A stretch of 64,000 nt of DNA from Ahaetulla prasina. Taxonomy: Eukaryota > Chordata > Lepidosauria > Squamata > Colubridae. The notes beneath the pieces are model-generated. The model ran no database searches and was not told the DNA's origin. It saw only the letters and a program-made list of their open reading frames with translations. The first letter of the stretch is position 1; each line of letters opens with the position of its first letter. The DNA lies in the NCBI RefSeq assembly GCF_028640845.1, contig NC_080543.1:93237825-93301824 (forward strand), given 5' to 3'. Shown here piece by piece: positions 31,900-44,199 of the stretch. A program made the translations under genes and the position numbers.

Positions 31900-32092
31900 C
31901 AGGTCATCCTCAACTTGTAATCATTTGTTCAGCGACCATTCAAATTTATGGTGTTGAAAAAATGGACTTAACAGTCTGACATGTGCCCAAAGTTATTGCT
32001 GTTGCAGTATCCCTGTGGCCACATGATCAAAATCCAGGTGCTTGACAGCCCACTCCACTTATGACCCCAGGAGCCCTTCAACTCCCCCCACT
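31900..32092 (-). repeat. Tigger-like MITE fragment
   Basis: caggtcatcctcaacttgta and tgttcagcgaccattcaaa mark the inverted end of the family; it breaks off near 32092. Confidence 0.65.
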
Positions 32093-33164
32093 CATCTATG
32101 ATCCATCTTCTCTGATCCAGTTATTTTTAAAAATATATTTAGAATCTGAACCAACTAAAATTTTAAAATTAATCTGTTAACAGAGAATTTTGGTAACTTT
32201 GATGCTGAAAACCTAAGTTCTTCTTACTCAAGTATTCAATATTCCCACTAAAAACAAATCTTAGTAATCCAGGCTTATTTCACAAAATGTATTAGGTCAT
32301 AATATGTGGATTATTTCATTTAGCAAGTTAAATAAATTTCATTACTGAAGGCTTTAAATCAGGGTACCTGGCTTATCAATTTAACAAATGAGTTAACACA
32401 ATGCATAAACCATGTCACTATGGATTATATTAGCTTCAAATACATCTTGGAGGTTATAATTTGGAAATGTGCACAATTCAGATTGGTTAATCACAGTGTT
32501 TGGAGACAGTGTTTGGGCGGTAAAGTCTCTGTGGCAATCAAGTTTCAAGTTTTCTACTCAGTAAGAAAGAAATACTGTACATTTTCTATGGGATAAATTA
32601 TATTCTAATTAAATTTATTCTGATTCCTTTGTTGTGCTTAGAAATTAACGTACCCTAATTACATGCAAGGCTGATATCTATCAAAGTTTCAATTTGTACA
32701 AATTTGTATAAACTTTTGCTCCTATTAACATAAAGGCACACTATATCATTTGCTCATTCTTAAGTATGATTCTATCAAGTAAAAGGCAGAAGGTAATTTA
32801 TCTGACTTTGTTAATTAATATAATTTGCAAAGTTAATAATGCACATATTCATGCTGCACCCTTGGTGAATATTCCAGCTATACCTAAAAGGTCCACTATT
32901 GCTATCTGCATTTGATAAAATAAACATTTCTTAGACTTGAGATATATTAAACCTCAAAGATAAACTTCAGATCTATTTTTGTTTAAGAGCTTTAGGAGTT
33001 TGTTATAAATTATTCTAAGAAAACTAATTAGTGAAATTGTACTGGTTAATTGAATAGGTGCCATTAAGTCAGTGTCAACTCTTAGCAATCCCATATATAA
33101 AAGGATGATTGGCAGTCCCAATTCTTCCATTTTTATTTATCCCATTGGAAATCACCCTATTTTT

Positions 33165-33500
33165 TTTTTTAATTGATCAACTGGATCAAGTTCAGAAAAG
33201 GGCTACCAAGAAAGTGAAAGGACTGGAAACCAAATCTTATGAGAAACTGTTGAAAGACTTAATTTGTTTAGCTTACAGAACGGTAGTTTGAGACAGCAGT
33301 CTTCAAATACTCAAGGGTTGTCAAATTATAAAGAATTTTGATGTATTTTCACTTGCTTCTGAGGTTAAGACTAAAACTAACAGGACATAACTTCAAGTAT
33401 ATCTCTATCTCTCTATCTCAAGAATGGTGCAGTACAGAGGATTGGACTTCAATAATTTTTGGGTCCTTTCCAAATCTATGATTCCATGATCAAACAAATC
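33165..33500 (+). mobile_element. CR1 LINE 3' fragment
   Basis: LDQVQKRATKKVKGLETKSY followed by degraded sequence and an end reading tttccaaatctatgattcca. Both are typical of CR1 3' ends, as in birds and reptiles. Confidence 0.75.
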
Positions 33501-34583
33501 ATTATTCTGTGGATCAGATGAAAGGTGCCCTCTTTCTTCTCTTATTAATAGAAGAGTTCTATTCTCACTCTAATCTCTTGTAAATGAGATTTCCCATGAG
33601 AAAACATAAGGCCAACCTTAATACATTGGATTTAAAACACAGTTTAAGTTTGGATTATGTGATACTGCTACTTGTTTCTTAATTAGTAAGAGTTTATTTT
33701 CTTTTTGTTCACTGTATCAAACAATTAACTCAACTATATTCAGGAAGAGACATCCTCATTTCTTGCTGCCATTTCTTCTCTTCGAATAAAACATATTTCC
33801 TACAATAGGTCTAATTAAATAATTCAAATTTGCTTCCAATTTTAATATATTGTCCCCAAACAAAAACACAAGCATTAAAACAAAAAAGGTACTAAAAACT
33901 TTGTGACTTACAAGCCTGGGCATGGATTTCTATGAAATTTGGCATGGGTCCTTATAATATTTTAAATTTTGCACACAATTCTTCCTGTTCAGAAACTTTT
34001 TCCCATGCTAGATAAAAGTATGTAAAAGCTCTAGCTTTCCCAAGTAATTTTTGGGACACACTATACCAAACAGGAATCTATTATTTTTTAAGACTAGTTT
34101 GGAACAGAGTGGAATGCTAATGATTAACAAACTTTTAATACAGAACATGGGAAAGTACAGTAAAAACTATTACAGTTTTTTATGGCTGAACTTTTACTAT
34201 AGACAATGTGAAGTGTGTTTCTTGTTACAAATATTGACATGTAAGCAATACAGAGCAAAGCATACTTCCTGATTCAGTGTAAATTTTAAATTAATTATAA
34301 TATATAAAACATGAGTTTTTCTTGTATAGTGCCATTTCTGTGTAAATGGCGCTATACAGACCTCATCTGTACACATATAGGTCCGTACAAAAAACATGGA
34401 TGTTTAGTTATGTGCCAGCATTGTTATTGATTATGGCAATAAAAAGACTACATGAAGGTGACATGGAATTATCATTTAGTCTTATTATTCATATTGAATT
34501 CAGATGTGTATTATCTGAATATGACAATGTTTCAAGATAAAACTATTACTGTAATTCAATATTCTATATCCAAGTATATAAAT

Positions 34584-34606
34584 ATAGACAGACAGACAGA
34601 CAGATG
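34584..34606. repeat. (GACA)n microsatellite
   Basis: About five GACA units after tatagacag. Confidence 0.8.
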
Positions 34607-35419
34607 TAAGTAAACACTAGGTATACCAAGTCAGGCCCCGTAGGCCAATTACAATATACTTTACTTGATGGCACTTCATCAATATGCAATACAACAAATA
34701 TAACACATATTCACCCTTGTTTAAAAAACAAATATTAAATATGACTCCATATATAACAATTTCCAAATAAGAAAGTTTTTTTCAAACCAGGCTTCCAAAA
34801 TTGTCTTGGTCTCTGAGACTGAATGGGCCATGATATTAATTGCAATCTACTGCATCATTCATGATGAGCTGTATTGAAGTACTCCCAAAACACAAACTAG
34901 TAATCAGCATTATTGTTTAAAAGCCCTATGAGGAATATTATCTTCCTAAACGTTCTTATTCAGCCTACATCATAAAGGTAGAATATTAACATTCTACATT
35001 TATGATGTCTAAGAATACTTTTTCTTTGGACTTCAGTCATCTATGACTAAAGTTCAACAGCCACCAACAATAGTTACAAAAAGCATTTTGTCTAAGGTTA
35101 GAGTCCAACCATTCGACTTCGTAAGACTTTGGTTTGTCAAGATTGTATCCTTACATCCCTTTTTTATTTCCTGCCTTTCAAGTAATGTTTGCTTAGCCTG
35201 AAGTAAATTCAGAGTTACTGCAGAGAGAGAGAACAGGGCTGCTTCATATGTTAAGATCTGCCCTCAAATAATATAAAGTATCTTTCACTACATGTATGAG
35301 GACAGTAAAGAGAAACTGTCTGGCGTTTGTTAGTGTTCATGCATGCTTTCCTTTTTTAAGGAGGAAGAAAAACTGTTGGAACTTCACATCTGGATTGTAA
35401 GTACTCTAGCTAGATCCAC

Positions 35420-35466
35420 TGGAACTTTGGTCACTAAGCAGCCAGTTGTAAGTCAAGGACTATCTG
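35420..35466 (+). repeat. Tigger-like MITE, right-end fragment
   Basis: ttggtcactaagcagcc and gtaagtcaaggactatctg match the family right end. Confidence 0.55.
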
Positions 35467-35705
35467 TATTCAGCCTTTTTATAAGTATCTGTCAGGATTT
35501 AAGATGTGCTTAGAAGCTCATAAAATTATGGTTCCCTGCTCCAAATATTAATTTAACTATTGGAAAATGCAGATATCATTAACTGCTATCATGCTGGATA
35601 GACTGAAAGGAGTAAGTCCAAAATCTAGGATACTTTCCCCTCTGCTTACATAACCTATTGTGAATCTAAAATGATAAATTGTTCTGACTTAGGTCCTATT
35701 GGCAG

Positions 35706-36408
35706 ATGCAGTTACCAATAAAGTCTGTTTTATTGCACAGCTATATCAGGACAGATGGTCCTCCACTGGAGCCAGTAAAGCTCCACCACAATTTTGCCTG
35801 AAGGAGCCACCAACTGTAAATGCCACCTGGTCCCACAAACTAGGTCAATAGTTACCAGAGCCGATCCACAAGGCATGAAAGAAGTCCACAAACAAGGTTC
35901 CGAGTCCACACAGCAAGGTCCGAAATGCACAAGGCTGAATCGCAATCCAAAATCCACAAAGTAGGGCTTATGAGGGCCAGGGAAGTGTGCACTAAAGCAA
36001 ATGTTCCCCCTGCGTCTGGACAAAACATTCCAAGTCACATGTTCTTTGTGAGGAGGGGAAGGGCTGCTTCCTTATGAGCAGCCTCACAGACTTCCTCTGT
36101 GCTTCCCTTTACTCCAACTCTCTGTGTCTGCAGATTGGGTGCGGGAGGCAGCTGTTCCTTGTCAGAGGGGATGTTGCCTTTCATCAGCACTAACCATTGG
36201 CAGCTGATCCTTCCCTACTTTCAGGTGCAGGAGGAGATGGCTCCTCATCTGGTCAACCACTTTCCCAATGCCACATGGGCCTGGGAATGCTTGGTCCTCA
36301 GCCCCTGGTCACCTGGATGTTCCTGGGGAGACATTCCATCCTCGTCAGATGATCTCGGTTCTAGCTTCTTCTGCTTCACTGAACCAGATTCTGATGGGGC
36401 CATCACAT
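35706..36408 (-). repeat. GC-richer block, possible solo LTR
   Basis: A compositionally distinct 0.7-kb block. On the minus strand it would begin TGTGATGGCCCC and has an AATAAA near its 3' end (about 35733-35728). No target duplication or internal retroviral sequence was found, so this is tentative; a satellite or unknown repeat is possible. Confidence 0.3.
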
Positions 36409-36555
36409 GAATAATATTCATTCCAGTTCAGGTTCTTCATGAGTAACAACTCACTTAAAACTTTTGTATCATTTGTAATTCCTCTTCTTTATGTGTACAA
36501 TCAATCACAATTGATCCCTCAGAATTGTCTGAACAAGTCCTTGCTGTTTTGTTGT

Positions 36556-36715
36556 CAAGATTTCAGAAGTGATTTGTCACTGCCTTTTTCTTAGGGCTGA
36601 GAGAGCAGGACTAGCCCAAGGTCATCCAGCTGTCTTTTTGTCTAACACAGGCTTAGCACTCATAGTTTTCTGAGTTCTAACCTGGCACCTTTAATCACTG
36701 CATTAAACTGACTCC
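36556..36715 (-). mobile_element. tRNA-derived SINE
   Basis: The minus strand reads cagtgattaaaggtgccagg, actatgagtgctaagcc and agctggatgaccttgggc, the same body as 12671-12790. Confidence 0.7.
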
Positions 36716-36728
36716 TATAAACCCCCTA

Positions 36729-37140
36729 TAGGTGGTCTTAGTTTAAAATCATTTGTTCAGTGACCTTTCAAGATTGTGATGGCACTGAACCAATCTTTGA
36801 AGTTCTGGCCATTGCAGTGCCCACCTGATCACCTGTTTATGACTTAAGCATAAAACAACTGGCTTGGGTTTCTGACAGTCACACCGTCCCATGGTCATGA
36901 TTGTGATATGAGACTTTCCTTACAGATTTCTCACATGTAAAGTCATCAGAAAAGTCAGTGGAAATCAGAAGTCACAGATCATATGAGGTCCTAGCTTGAC
37001 AACCTGCATTGTCCTCACTTAAAGATCGCAAGTGCCAGAACTGCTATCACTAAGCGATGTGGTCATGTGATGTTGCACTTTACAAACACATTGCTTAGCA
37101 ACAGAAATTCCAGTCCCAATTATCATTATTAAGTGAGGAA
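36729..37140 (-). repeat. Tigger-like MITE, diverged
   Basis: Inverted copy starting TAGGTGGTCTTAG after TA, with tttgttcagtgacctttcaa and gtcccatggtcatga inside; the right end is degraded. Confidence 0.65.
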
Positions 37141-39268
37141 TATACTTTATTTGAAACATATTATAGAAAGAACTATTAAAAAAACATGTTATCTTGCAGT
37201 TTTAAAGCAAACACTGTGTTTATATCATTGTGTTCTATTAAGAGAATTTTTATCCAAATGCAAAGTTTAAGCCAGTGGCTACATGAAAATATATAGAAAT
37301 GTTTCCCTGGTGTCGCTATGAAGAATACTAAAATAACTCAGCATTTTGTGCTTACAACTTTCAACTTTATCTTAACAAAGCAACTTTTGTCTGGGTATGT
37401 TAGAAAGTTACAGAAAGCAATTCATGAGTGGCATGTGATATTATTTATAAGCTCTATTATCACTAAAGGACTGTGGGACTATTACAGATGTAACAGGCTG
37501 TAATGAATTGCTCCTCCTAGTGATATCTCATTTTATAATAACAGAATTTTACACTATAACAAGATTATTGTTCATATGAAATGTCTTACATGTCACATAT
37601 GTACAGTTGATTTTATAGTTGATTTTATGCAATATATAAAATCTACCTATAGAATTATTAATAATACAATATAAGGTAATATATGAAAAATACTTGTGCA
37701 AATTTACAAGGGAAGCTTGAAGTAGAAAGTCTGAGTTTATCAAATATCTTTGAGAAATAAATTTCTGTTAGATAATTGAACTGATTGTTTAAGAACTGGC
37801 AAAAGTATCTATGCTTTTCTTGTAGCTAACAGTAATCAAGTTGGTATGCCTAGTGATTTACCCAGATTCCCAAATTCAGCATTGTTTTTCCATCATTCCT
37901 TCCATGGAATCCCACAGTGACCATCCCACAGTATTGATTTCTAAATGCTACACTATGATATGGGGAAAGGCAATCTTTAACTGTTATTCTGAGGCAATTT
38001 TATTTTAGAAACTTCTCAATGTTCTGCAGATACAATAATTTATCAATGCATCCTAATCTACTTTTTGACCCAGTCCAATATTATTTTATTCAGTCTCATC
38101 AGATCTCACCAATAGTTCTGTAAAAATATATATATCTATTTATGCATTTGGTTTTTAGAGCTTGAGGATTGCAAATCAGCAATTTCTACAACTAATCTGG
38201 TTTAAATTTAATTTGTGTAACCTCAGATGCTCAAAGTTTCCAAACACCCATTCAAGTCCAAGACAAATGCTCCCAAATGGTTAACAAAATATTAAATATG
38301 CTCAGTATACAAACAACATCCAATTTACCATGAATGTTTGTCTGGTTAAAAAGGCAGAGCATAAATCAAGTAAGCAAATACATTCTAAAGTTCTAGATAA
38401 ATTTATTCCAATGGTTTCATATGTTATAAATATAAAAGTACAGAGAAATCAACAGGTAAAATGAGCCTGCTAATCACCATTTAACCATCAATCAAATAAA
38501 AATTAACATTGTCCTCTAGCATAACTGGCTGAAAATTCTAGCTCTCATTTTTATGCCCTTAGACGTCTGTCATGTCGAGAGAGGCAGTTTGATCAATTGG
38601 TTAATTCCTATTACAACCAATGGATTGGATGTCCATATCCTCTCCTAAAAGCTCTCTAGGCCTATACAGCCTGGTCCTGGCTTCCTATCTTGGTATGGCT
38701 GTTTGGCATTTCCAACTATTTTCTAAGGTAAGCCTTTAGCTGGTATCCTTCCTCCTAGCTTTGGTATATAAATTAAGATAGGAATCTCACAGTCTGTGCA
38801 CCTTGCCAGCAGTAAAAGAAAAGGAAACTGATTAAAAAAAATGAAATCATGCCTTATCTTGGAACATATAGTACCACCAACCCACATTATTTCAAGAATC
38901 CTGATGAAAACAAATTGTAAACCAAATTCAGTTCAAGGGCCTTTAGTTCCTTCCCAATGTTGCAACAGCGCTATATTTACAAAGCAGTAAAAAAACACAC
39001 CATGTGACACACTCCAAAGAGGAAGCACAAAAAAAAAAAAAAAAAAAGGCAACCTGCAATTCAATTCCAACCGACCTAGAAAATTGAAGCCCAGGTAGCT
39101 TGAGTCTACTGATATATATCAAGCGACTGAAACCACTTCCCCCAAACTATTACCCTCCTGATATTCCAAAGGAGGACAGCTTCAGGTATGAACTTAGAAG
39201 CCCAGATCGAATAAAGCTAGTAGTTTCCCTTTAAAAAAAAAAAAAAAGCCCCCTGTCATCGTCTAAAC

Positions 39269-39405
39269 CAGGGGTCTCCAACCTTGGCAACTTTAAGCCT
39301 TGGCGGACTTCAACTCCCAGAATCCCCCAGCCAGCTTTGCTGGCTGGGGGATTCTGGGAGTTGAAGTCCGCCAAGGCTTAAAGTTGCCAAGGTTGGAGAC
39401 CCCTG
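39269..39405. repeat. hAT hairpin MITE with 8-bp target duplication
   Basis: An almost perfect palindrome: CAGGGGTCTCCAACCTTGGC ... GGAGACCCCTG, with ctggctggggg at the tip. Flanks GTCTAAAC (39261-39268) and GTCTAAAT (39406-39413) form an 8-bp duplication with one change. It sits at the edge of the NIPA2 CpG island. Confidence 0.92.
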
Positions 39406-39409
39406 GTCT

Positions 39410-40080
39410 AAATTACCCGCAGCCCTCACCGAGAGCCGCTTCTAACTTCTGCCCTCGCGTCTCCTACGCGCGCATTTCTCAAAGCGCAGCAATTATTAAC
39501 TGGGGATCCAGGACCGAGGGAGGCCGGCCCAATACCTTCTTTCCCGAATTGCGACTTCTCTTTCCCGCAAGTAAGTGAGGAAGAAGGAATCACCTGGAAG
39601 TTCCCTGCCGCGGCAGCGCCTCGCCCTCACATCCCGCGAGCTCCGAGAGGAGCCGCGGCCGCTGCAGCCGCAGGAGGACAGCGACCGCCTCCGCCACGAC
39701 CACCACCGTCACCGGGGGACGGGAAAGGCGAGGGTCCTTCCCAAAGCCGCGCCGTCGCCATGGAGATTCGCCCTCAGGTAGCACCGGGGCTGCGCATCGC
39801 CCTCCGTTGGGCGCTGCCAGTAAACCCGCCCGCCTCTTGCCGGTCTTCCTCCTTCTGGCACCGACCGCGGCCGGAAAAGGCGGAGCGACAAAACAAACGG
39901 TTTGGCGGAAGCTGCCCGCTCGCGGGTAGAGTCACGGTGCCGTTTGCTCCGCCCCCCCCCCGCCCAAAGGAGGGCTGCGTGGGAGTAAACGGCGTGGGTC
40001 TCCTTTGGCACCGCGCGGTGCGCCTGGTCTGCAACGCCCTCTTCCCTCAGCCCGCTGTACCTCAAAGCGGGGAAAGCATA
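39410..40080 (-). promoter_or_regulatory. NIPA2: CpG island, probable NIPA2 promoter and first exon
   Basis: The only CpG-dense, GC-rich stretch of any length in the window, with CGG/GCG-rich runs and no repeats inside. It lies upstream of the NIPA2 exons in the right place for their promoter. Minus-strand donors that could end a first exon are CAG|gtgatt (exon end 39594) and TCG|gtgagg (exon end 39430). A plus-strand donor (GCAA|gtaagt at 39570-39571) also exists, so divergent transcription is possible. No TATA box is evident. Confidence 0.7.
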
Positions 40081-40119
40081 GACAGTTTGAGTCCCAAATT
40101 CTGCTTGTACTTGCTTTAA
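40074..40119 (+). repeat. 46-bp direct repeat, copy 1
   Basis: aagcatagacagtttgagtc through tgcttgtacttgctttaa; identical to 40763-40808. Confidence 0.95.
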
Positions 40120-40374
40120 TCATGCGAGGCATCATGCGAGGCATCATCTGGCCCTGTTCTTTGCATGGGTAGACTGGCCTTTCCGCAAAAATTTGCTTTA
40201 TAGCTTAAGTCTGGGGTTAGTGCTGGAAAACGAACCTTGCCATATTCAAAAAGCAGCCGGGATTAGAGCCGTTCCTGCTGGAGTTCCTATGCGTTGATTC
40301 GGAATTGCAACGTTGTTGTTTTTTTCCGCTTCTACGGTAATACCGCCTTCAAGCTCCATCATCAGGGCTTGGTA

Positions 40375-40747
40375 CAGGTAGTCCTCGATTTATGACCACA
40401 AGTGAGCCCACAATTTCTGTGGCAAAGCAAAACATTTTTAATGATTTTTGCCCCGTTTTACAACCTTTCCTGCCACAGTGGTTAAGTGAATCACAGCAGT
40501 TAAGTTAGTACCATGGTGGTTAAGTGAATCTAGCTTCCCCGTTGACTTTGCTTATCAGAAGGTTGCAAAAGTTGCTCACCTGACCCCAGGATAGTGCAAC
40601 TGTCATAAATAATGAACTAGTTACCAAGTGTCCAAATTTTGATCCCATAATCATGAGGATGTTGCAATAGTCATGAGTCACTTTTTTCAGGGCCGGTGTA
40701 ACTTTGAACAGTTATTAAATGAACTATTGTAAATTGAAGACTACCTG
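40375..40747 (+). repeat. Tigger-like MITE, TA-flanked
   Basis: CAGGTAGTCCTCGATTTATG at the left, GAAGACTACCTG at the right, TA on both sides (40373-40374, 40748-40749). Confidence 0.85.
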
Positions 40748-40762
40748 TATCATACCTGTATT

Positions 40763-40808
40763 AAGCATAGACAGTTTGAGTCCCAAATTCTGCTTGTACT
40801 TGCTTTAA
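40763..40808 (+). repeat. 46-bp direct repeat, copy 2
   Basis: Identical to 40074-40119, with the Tigger-like MITE 40375-40747 in between. Confidence 0.95.
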
Positions 40809-40819
40809 ATCGGGTGAAA

Positions 40820-41030
40820 TTAACTTACCTTCCCTACCTGTTCGCAAATGTGCGCATGCCTGCTTTGCATGCGTCACATATGCAAAACCTTCTGTGATGC
40901 CTAGAGGCTTAAAATTGTTGCAAAAAAGGCAACATCATGACGTCTTTGTGGGTGGGCGGAGCCTCCCACAGCCACTGCTACCAGTTTGCCTGAGCCGGAT
41001 AGAACCGGCTGAATTTAGAACTATTTAATT
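40820..41030. repeat. Squamate interspersed repeat fragment
   Basis: Contains gtgcgcatgcctgctttgc, ggtgggcggagcctccca and gccggatagaaccggctgaa. The ccggtt motifs recur at 44900-44935. Class unknown. Confidence 0.5.
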
Positions 41031-41515
41031 TAGAACTACGCCGCCTTCGACATGACCTGAGTTTAACTCATAGAATCATCTATTACAATGTCCTTCCTGT
41101 CGAAGACTATTTCAGTTTCAATTGCAACAATACACGAGCACACAACAGATTTAAGCTTAATGTTAACTGCTCCAATCTTGATTGCAGAAAATATGACTTC
41201 AGCAACAGAGTTGTTAATGCCTGGAATAAACTACCTGACTTTGTAGTCTCTTCCCAAAATCCCAAAAGCTTTAACCAAAAACTCTACTATTGACCTCACC
41301 CCATTTCTAAGATGTCTGTAAGGGGCGTGCATAAGAGCACAAGCGTGCCTACCATTCCTGTCCTATTATTTCCTTTCATTATATCCAATTAATATAGTTA
41401 TTACATACTCATACTTATATATATGCTCATATATTGTATAGTTATTTCATGCTTATGCTTATATATACTGTGTGGCAAAATAAAATAAATAAATAAAAAT
41501 AAAAGTTCTAAGAGG
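41031..41515 (+). mobile_element. CR1-superfamily LINE, 3' end
   Basis: The plus strand reads YYNVLPVEDYFSFNCNN, RFKLNVNCSNLDCRKYDF and VVNAWNKLPDFVVSS, the C-terminal RT tail of a CR1-like LINE. A 3' UTR follows, ending gtgtggcaaaataaaataaa. Its 3' UTR matches a minus-strand copy at 58790-58925. Confidence 0.75.
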
Positions 41516-41836
41516 CAAAAAAAAAAAAAAATCACCCCTGCTTTAAATGGCTTTTCTATTCTTTTAAGTATGATACTAATCCTTGATTGTTGAGTATCCG
41601 CAATTGACAATGACTGTTTCAGTGGAATTTTGTTATAGAATTGTTTAGCATATTTGCAAAAGAAATGTATCCGGACACAATAATGTAAATTTCACAAGAT
41701 TTTTGTGGGAAAAAATAGCAGAAGAAAGGAGTACTAGGTATTTAAGCAATCAGAAGGTTATCAAAATAATAAAGATGGGAAGCAAACAAGCATGCAGCTC
41801 TGTTCACTAGGAACAGCTAACTGTCTTTCCTTAGGC

Positions 41837-42700
41837 AAGTGATAGCGAACCTTTTCAGCACTGAATGCCGAAAAGGGACCACACACATGTGGCACCAAGT
41901 GCCAAAAAGGGAGCACTTTATGTGTGCTTTGTGTGTGTGCGCTCATCAGGAACCCGGAAGAGTAGCTGCCAGGGGGCATGCGTGCACCGGACAAAGTACT
42001 TCTGGTCTCCAGTGAGTGTATGTGCGCCGGCCAGCAAGTCTTTCGGTTACTGTCACTTGTGCGCACATACCAGTCAGCTGGCAGCCCACATGCTCACGGC
42101 ATGAATGCTTACACACATGTGTTTCCAGCCATGCTTCCAGCCCCATAGGAGGAATCCGCAGTTCTGCATTGGGGGAAGGAAGTGTTTATCTTGGACTTTT
42201 GAGATGGGAGGGGCCAGAATGAGGGGCAGCACCAATGAGAATTCTCCCTGCGTGAGCATCATTGGTCTCTGGGAAGAGTCCTTTGGGACTTCACCTGAAG
42301 GAGTAGAGAGAGTTCTGCAGGGAGAGAGAGAAGTGGAGAAAGTGGGAGGAGGGCTCTTGGCTTGAATAACCAATTTGGGCTTCTTTGCACAGAACTCTAT
42401 CCTCCAGTGGTTGAAGTCAAGGGAGACTCTGCCTAGAGACTGATGTTGCCAAAGGGAGAATTCCCATTGGTCTTACTTCTTTCTGGACACTCCCAATTCT
42501 GAAGTTCGAGGAAGCCCCATTCCTGGATCACAGACCAGGTCTTCCGGTTTATGGCACTGCTGCAAGCACAAAGGCCAGCTGACCATCGCACGTGCATGCG
42601 TGCCAGATACTCAGAAAAGGAACGGATGTCGCCTGATGTGCCAAGCAACATGGCTCTGTGTGCCACTTTTGGCATACATGCCATAGGTTCGCCATCATAG
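41837..42700. mobile_element. Non-autonomous hAT transposon with 8-bp target duplication
   Basis: Terminal repeats aagtgatagcgaaccttttc and inverse ggttcgccatcatag, with inner tgccaaaa blocks. Flanks CCTTAGGC (41829-41836) and CCCTAGGC (42701-42708) differ at one base. The interior is GC-rich without a transposase. Confidence 0.85.
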
Positions 42701-42917
42701 CCCTAGGCACTTGCTACTATTTTTTGTCTGTGCAAAATCTAATTATTTAAGATCAAAGTTCATATTAGAAACATGAACATGAAATTTATTCACCAGATGT
42801 AAATAAAAAATAACAGAAAAAAACCAGTCTGGTTTTACAAATTACGGAGATTTATTTCTTGGACATAAACTAGATGTATTGGGCAAAATTAAACACTTGG
42901 GAAAAGCAAATGGCATA

Positions 42918-43309
42918 CAGGTAATTCTTGACTTATGATCACAATTGAGCCCACAATTGACTTCTGACCACAATTGAGATAGTTAAGTGAATTTTGCCCC
43001 ATTTTATGACATTTCTTGCCACAATTGTTAAGTGAATCACTGCAGCTCTAAATTAGTAACATGGTTATTAAGTGAATTTGGCTTCACCATTGACTGTGCT
43101 TGTCAAAAGATCGCAAAAGATGATCACATGACCTTGGGACACTGCAACCATCATAAATATGAACCAGTTACCAAGCTTCTGAATTTTGATCACATGACCA
43201 GGGGGATGCTGTAATGGTCATGTGAAAAATGGTCATAAGTCATTTTTTTCAGTGCGGTTGTAACTTCGAGCAGTCATTAAATGAGTGGTTGTGTGTCACG
43301 GACTACTTA
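42918..43309 (+). repeat. Tigger-like MITE, TA-flanked
   Basis: caggtaattcttgacttatg at the left, gtcacggactacttat at the right, TA on both sides. Confidence 0.8.
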
Positions 43310-44074
43310 TACTGTATATATACTTGCATAAGTCCTAAACCATTTTTGTGGAGGGAAAGTGGTGGTGGGACTGAAATGCTAGCTAATTAGTTGTTTACTG
43401 TTTTAGTTCTTCAGTATTTACATGCAAAACCATCCCTAAAAGCTTCTTTCCATTCAAATTCCTATGCACTGAAACATATTTCATATGGAAGACAATGGTT
43501 GAATTCACATGGCCTGATGAACCATAGATCATATTTTGGCCTAGGATTAGGTAAACTCAGCCCAAGTAGTTAGGCTATGTTTCAGTGTGCTGTGGAAAAC
43601 ATGAAATTAAGTTAACTTGAGTAAAAAATGATTCAAACACACTGTGTTTTGTGTTTGCTCCCCAACTGTTGATGTCAAAGTTATTGCATTGTAAAATTGT
43701 CTGGAGGTATGCCAGTTGGCTGAAACAGCCAAGCCACAACTAGAGCTGCTTGTTTAGCCTAATGGGAAAGGAGTAATGATATCATATAGCTTTGCCAATG
43801 CATTCCTGTTCCAAAGGTTCATATTAAATACTTCCTGAAGAAAATAGGCAGAGTTCCATTAACTCCAAAATGGTGACCCAGATAGTGTGGTTGTGTGTTA
43901 ACAAAAGTGTTTTGTGAAATAGGGACTCTTAGAGGGTTTCCCCCCCCAGTTAAGACTGGGGGGAGAATAGGTATGTTGCTCTTATGTGGGGTTTAAGGTG
44001 CTTATTTGTGGAAAAAAATAGCAATTCTAAATTCAGTCACCCAAAATTGAAGAAAAAATAAGACACCTGATAAT

Positions 44075-44195
44075 TCTGCTTGGTGAACTCCATTGGGTAT
44101 CTGCTGATTTCCAGATATAATTCAAGGTGCTGGTTATCACCTTTAAAACTCATAGCATCAGTTATTTGAAGGACCACCCATCTTCCTGAGTACAA
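44075..44195 (+). mobile_element. CR1/L2-group LINE fragment
   Basis: LHWVSADFQ, stop, FKVLVITFKTHS and YLKDHPSS, the RT tail also seen at 7030-7265. Confidence 0.65.
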
Positions 44196-44199
44196 TTTT

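Larger units (their letters stand above)
31666..39409 (-). other. NIPA2: NIPA2 5' intron
   Basis: Large intron between the CpG island and the candidate non-coding exon. It holds Tigger-like MITEs, a CR1 fragment, a SINE, an LTR-like GC-rich block and, at its promoter end, a hAT hairpin MITE. The 37140-38560 stretch shows nothing recognisable. Confidence 0.5.

Noticed and set aside
35730..36410. Two roughly 100-codon open frames in a GC-rich block
   Set aside because: They are on opposite strands, with no splice support or recognisable domain; they probably reflect repeat sequence.
39300..39578. 92-codon open frame beside the CpG island
   Set aside because: Its first part is the hAT hairpin MITE; there is no family resemblance and no preferred start.
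42074..42373. 99-codon open frame
   Set aside because: It lies entirely inside the non-autonomous hAT element and lacks any transposase motif.
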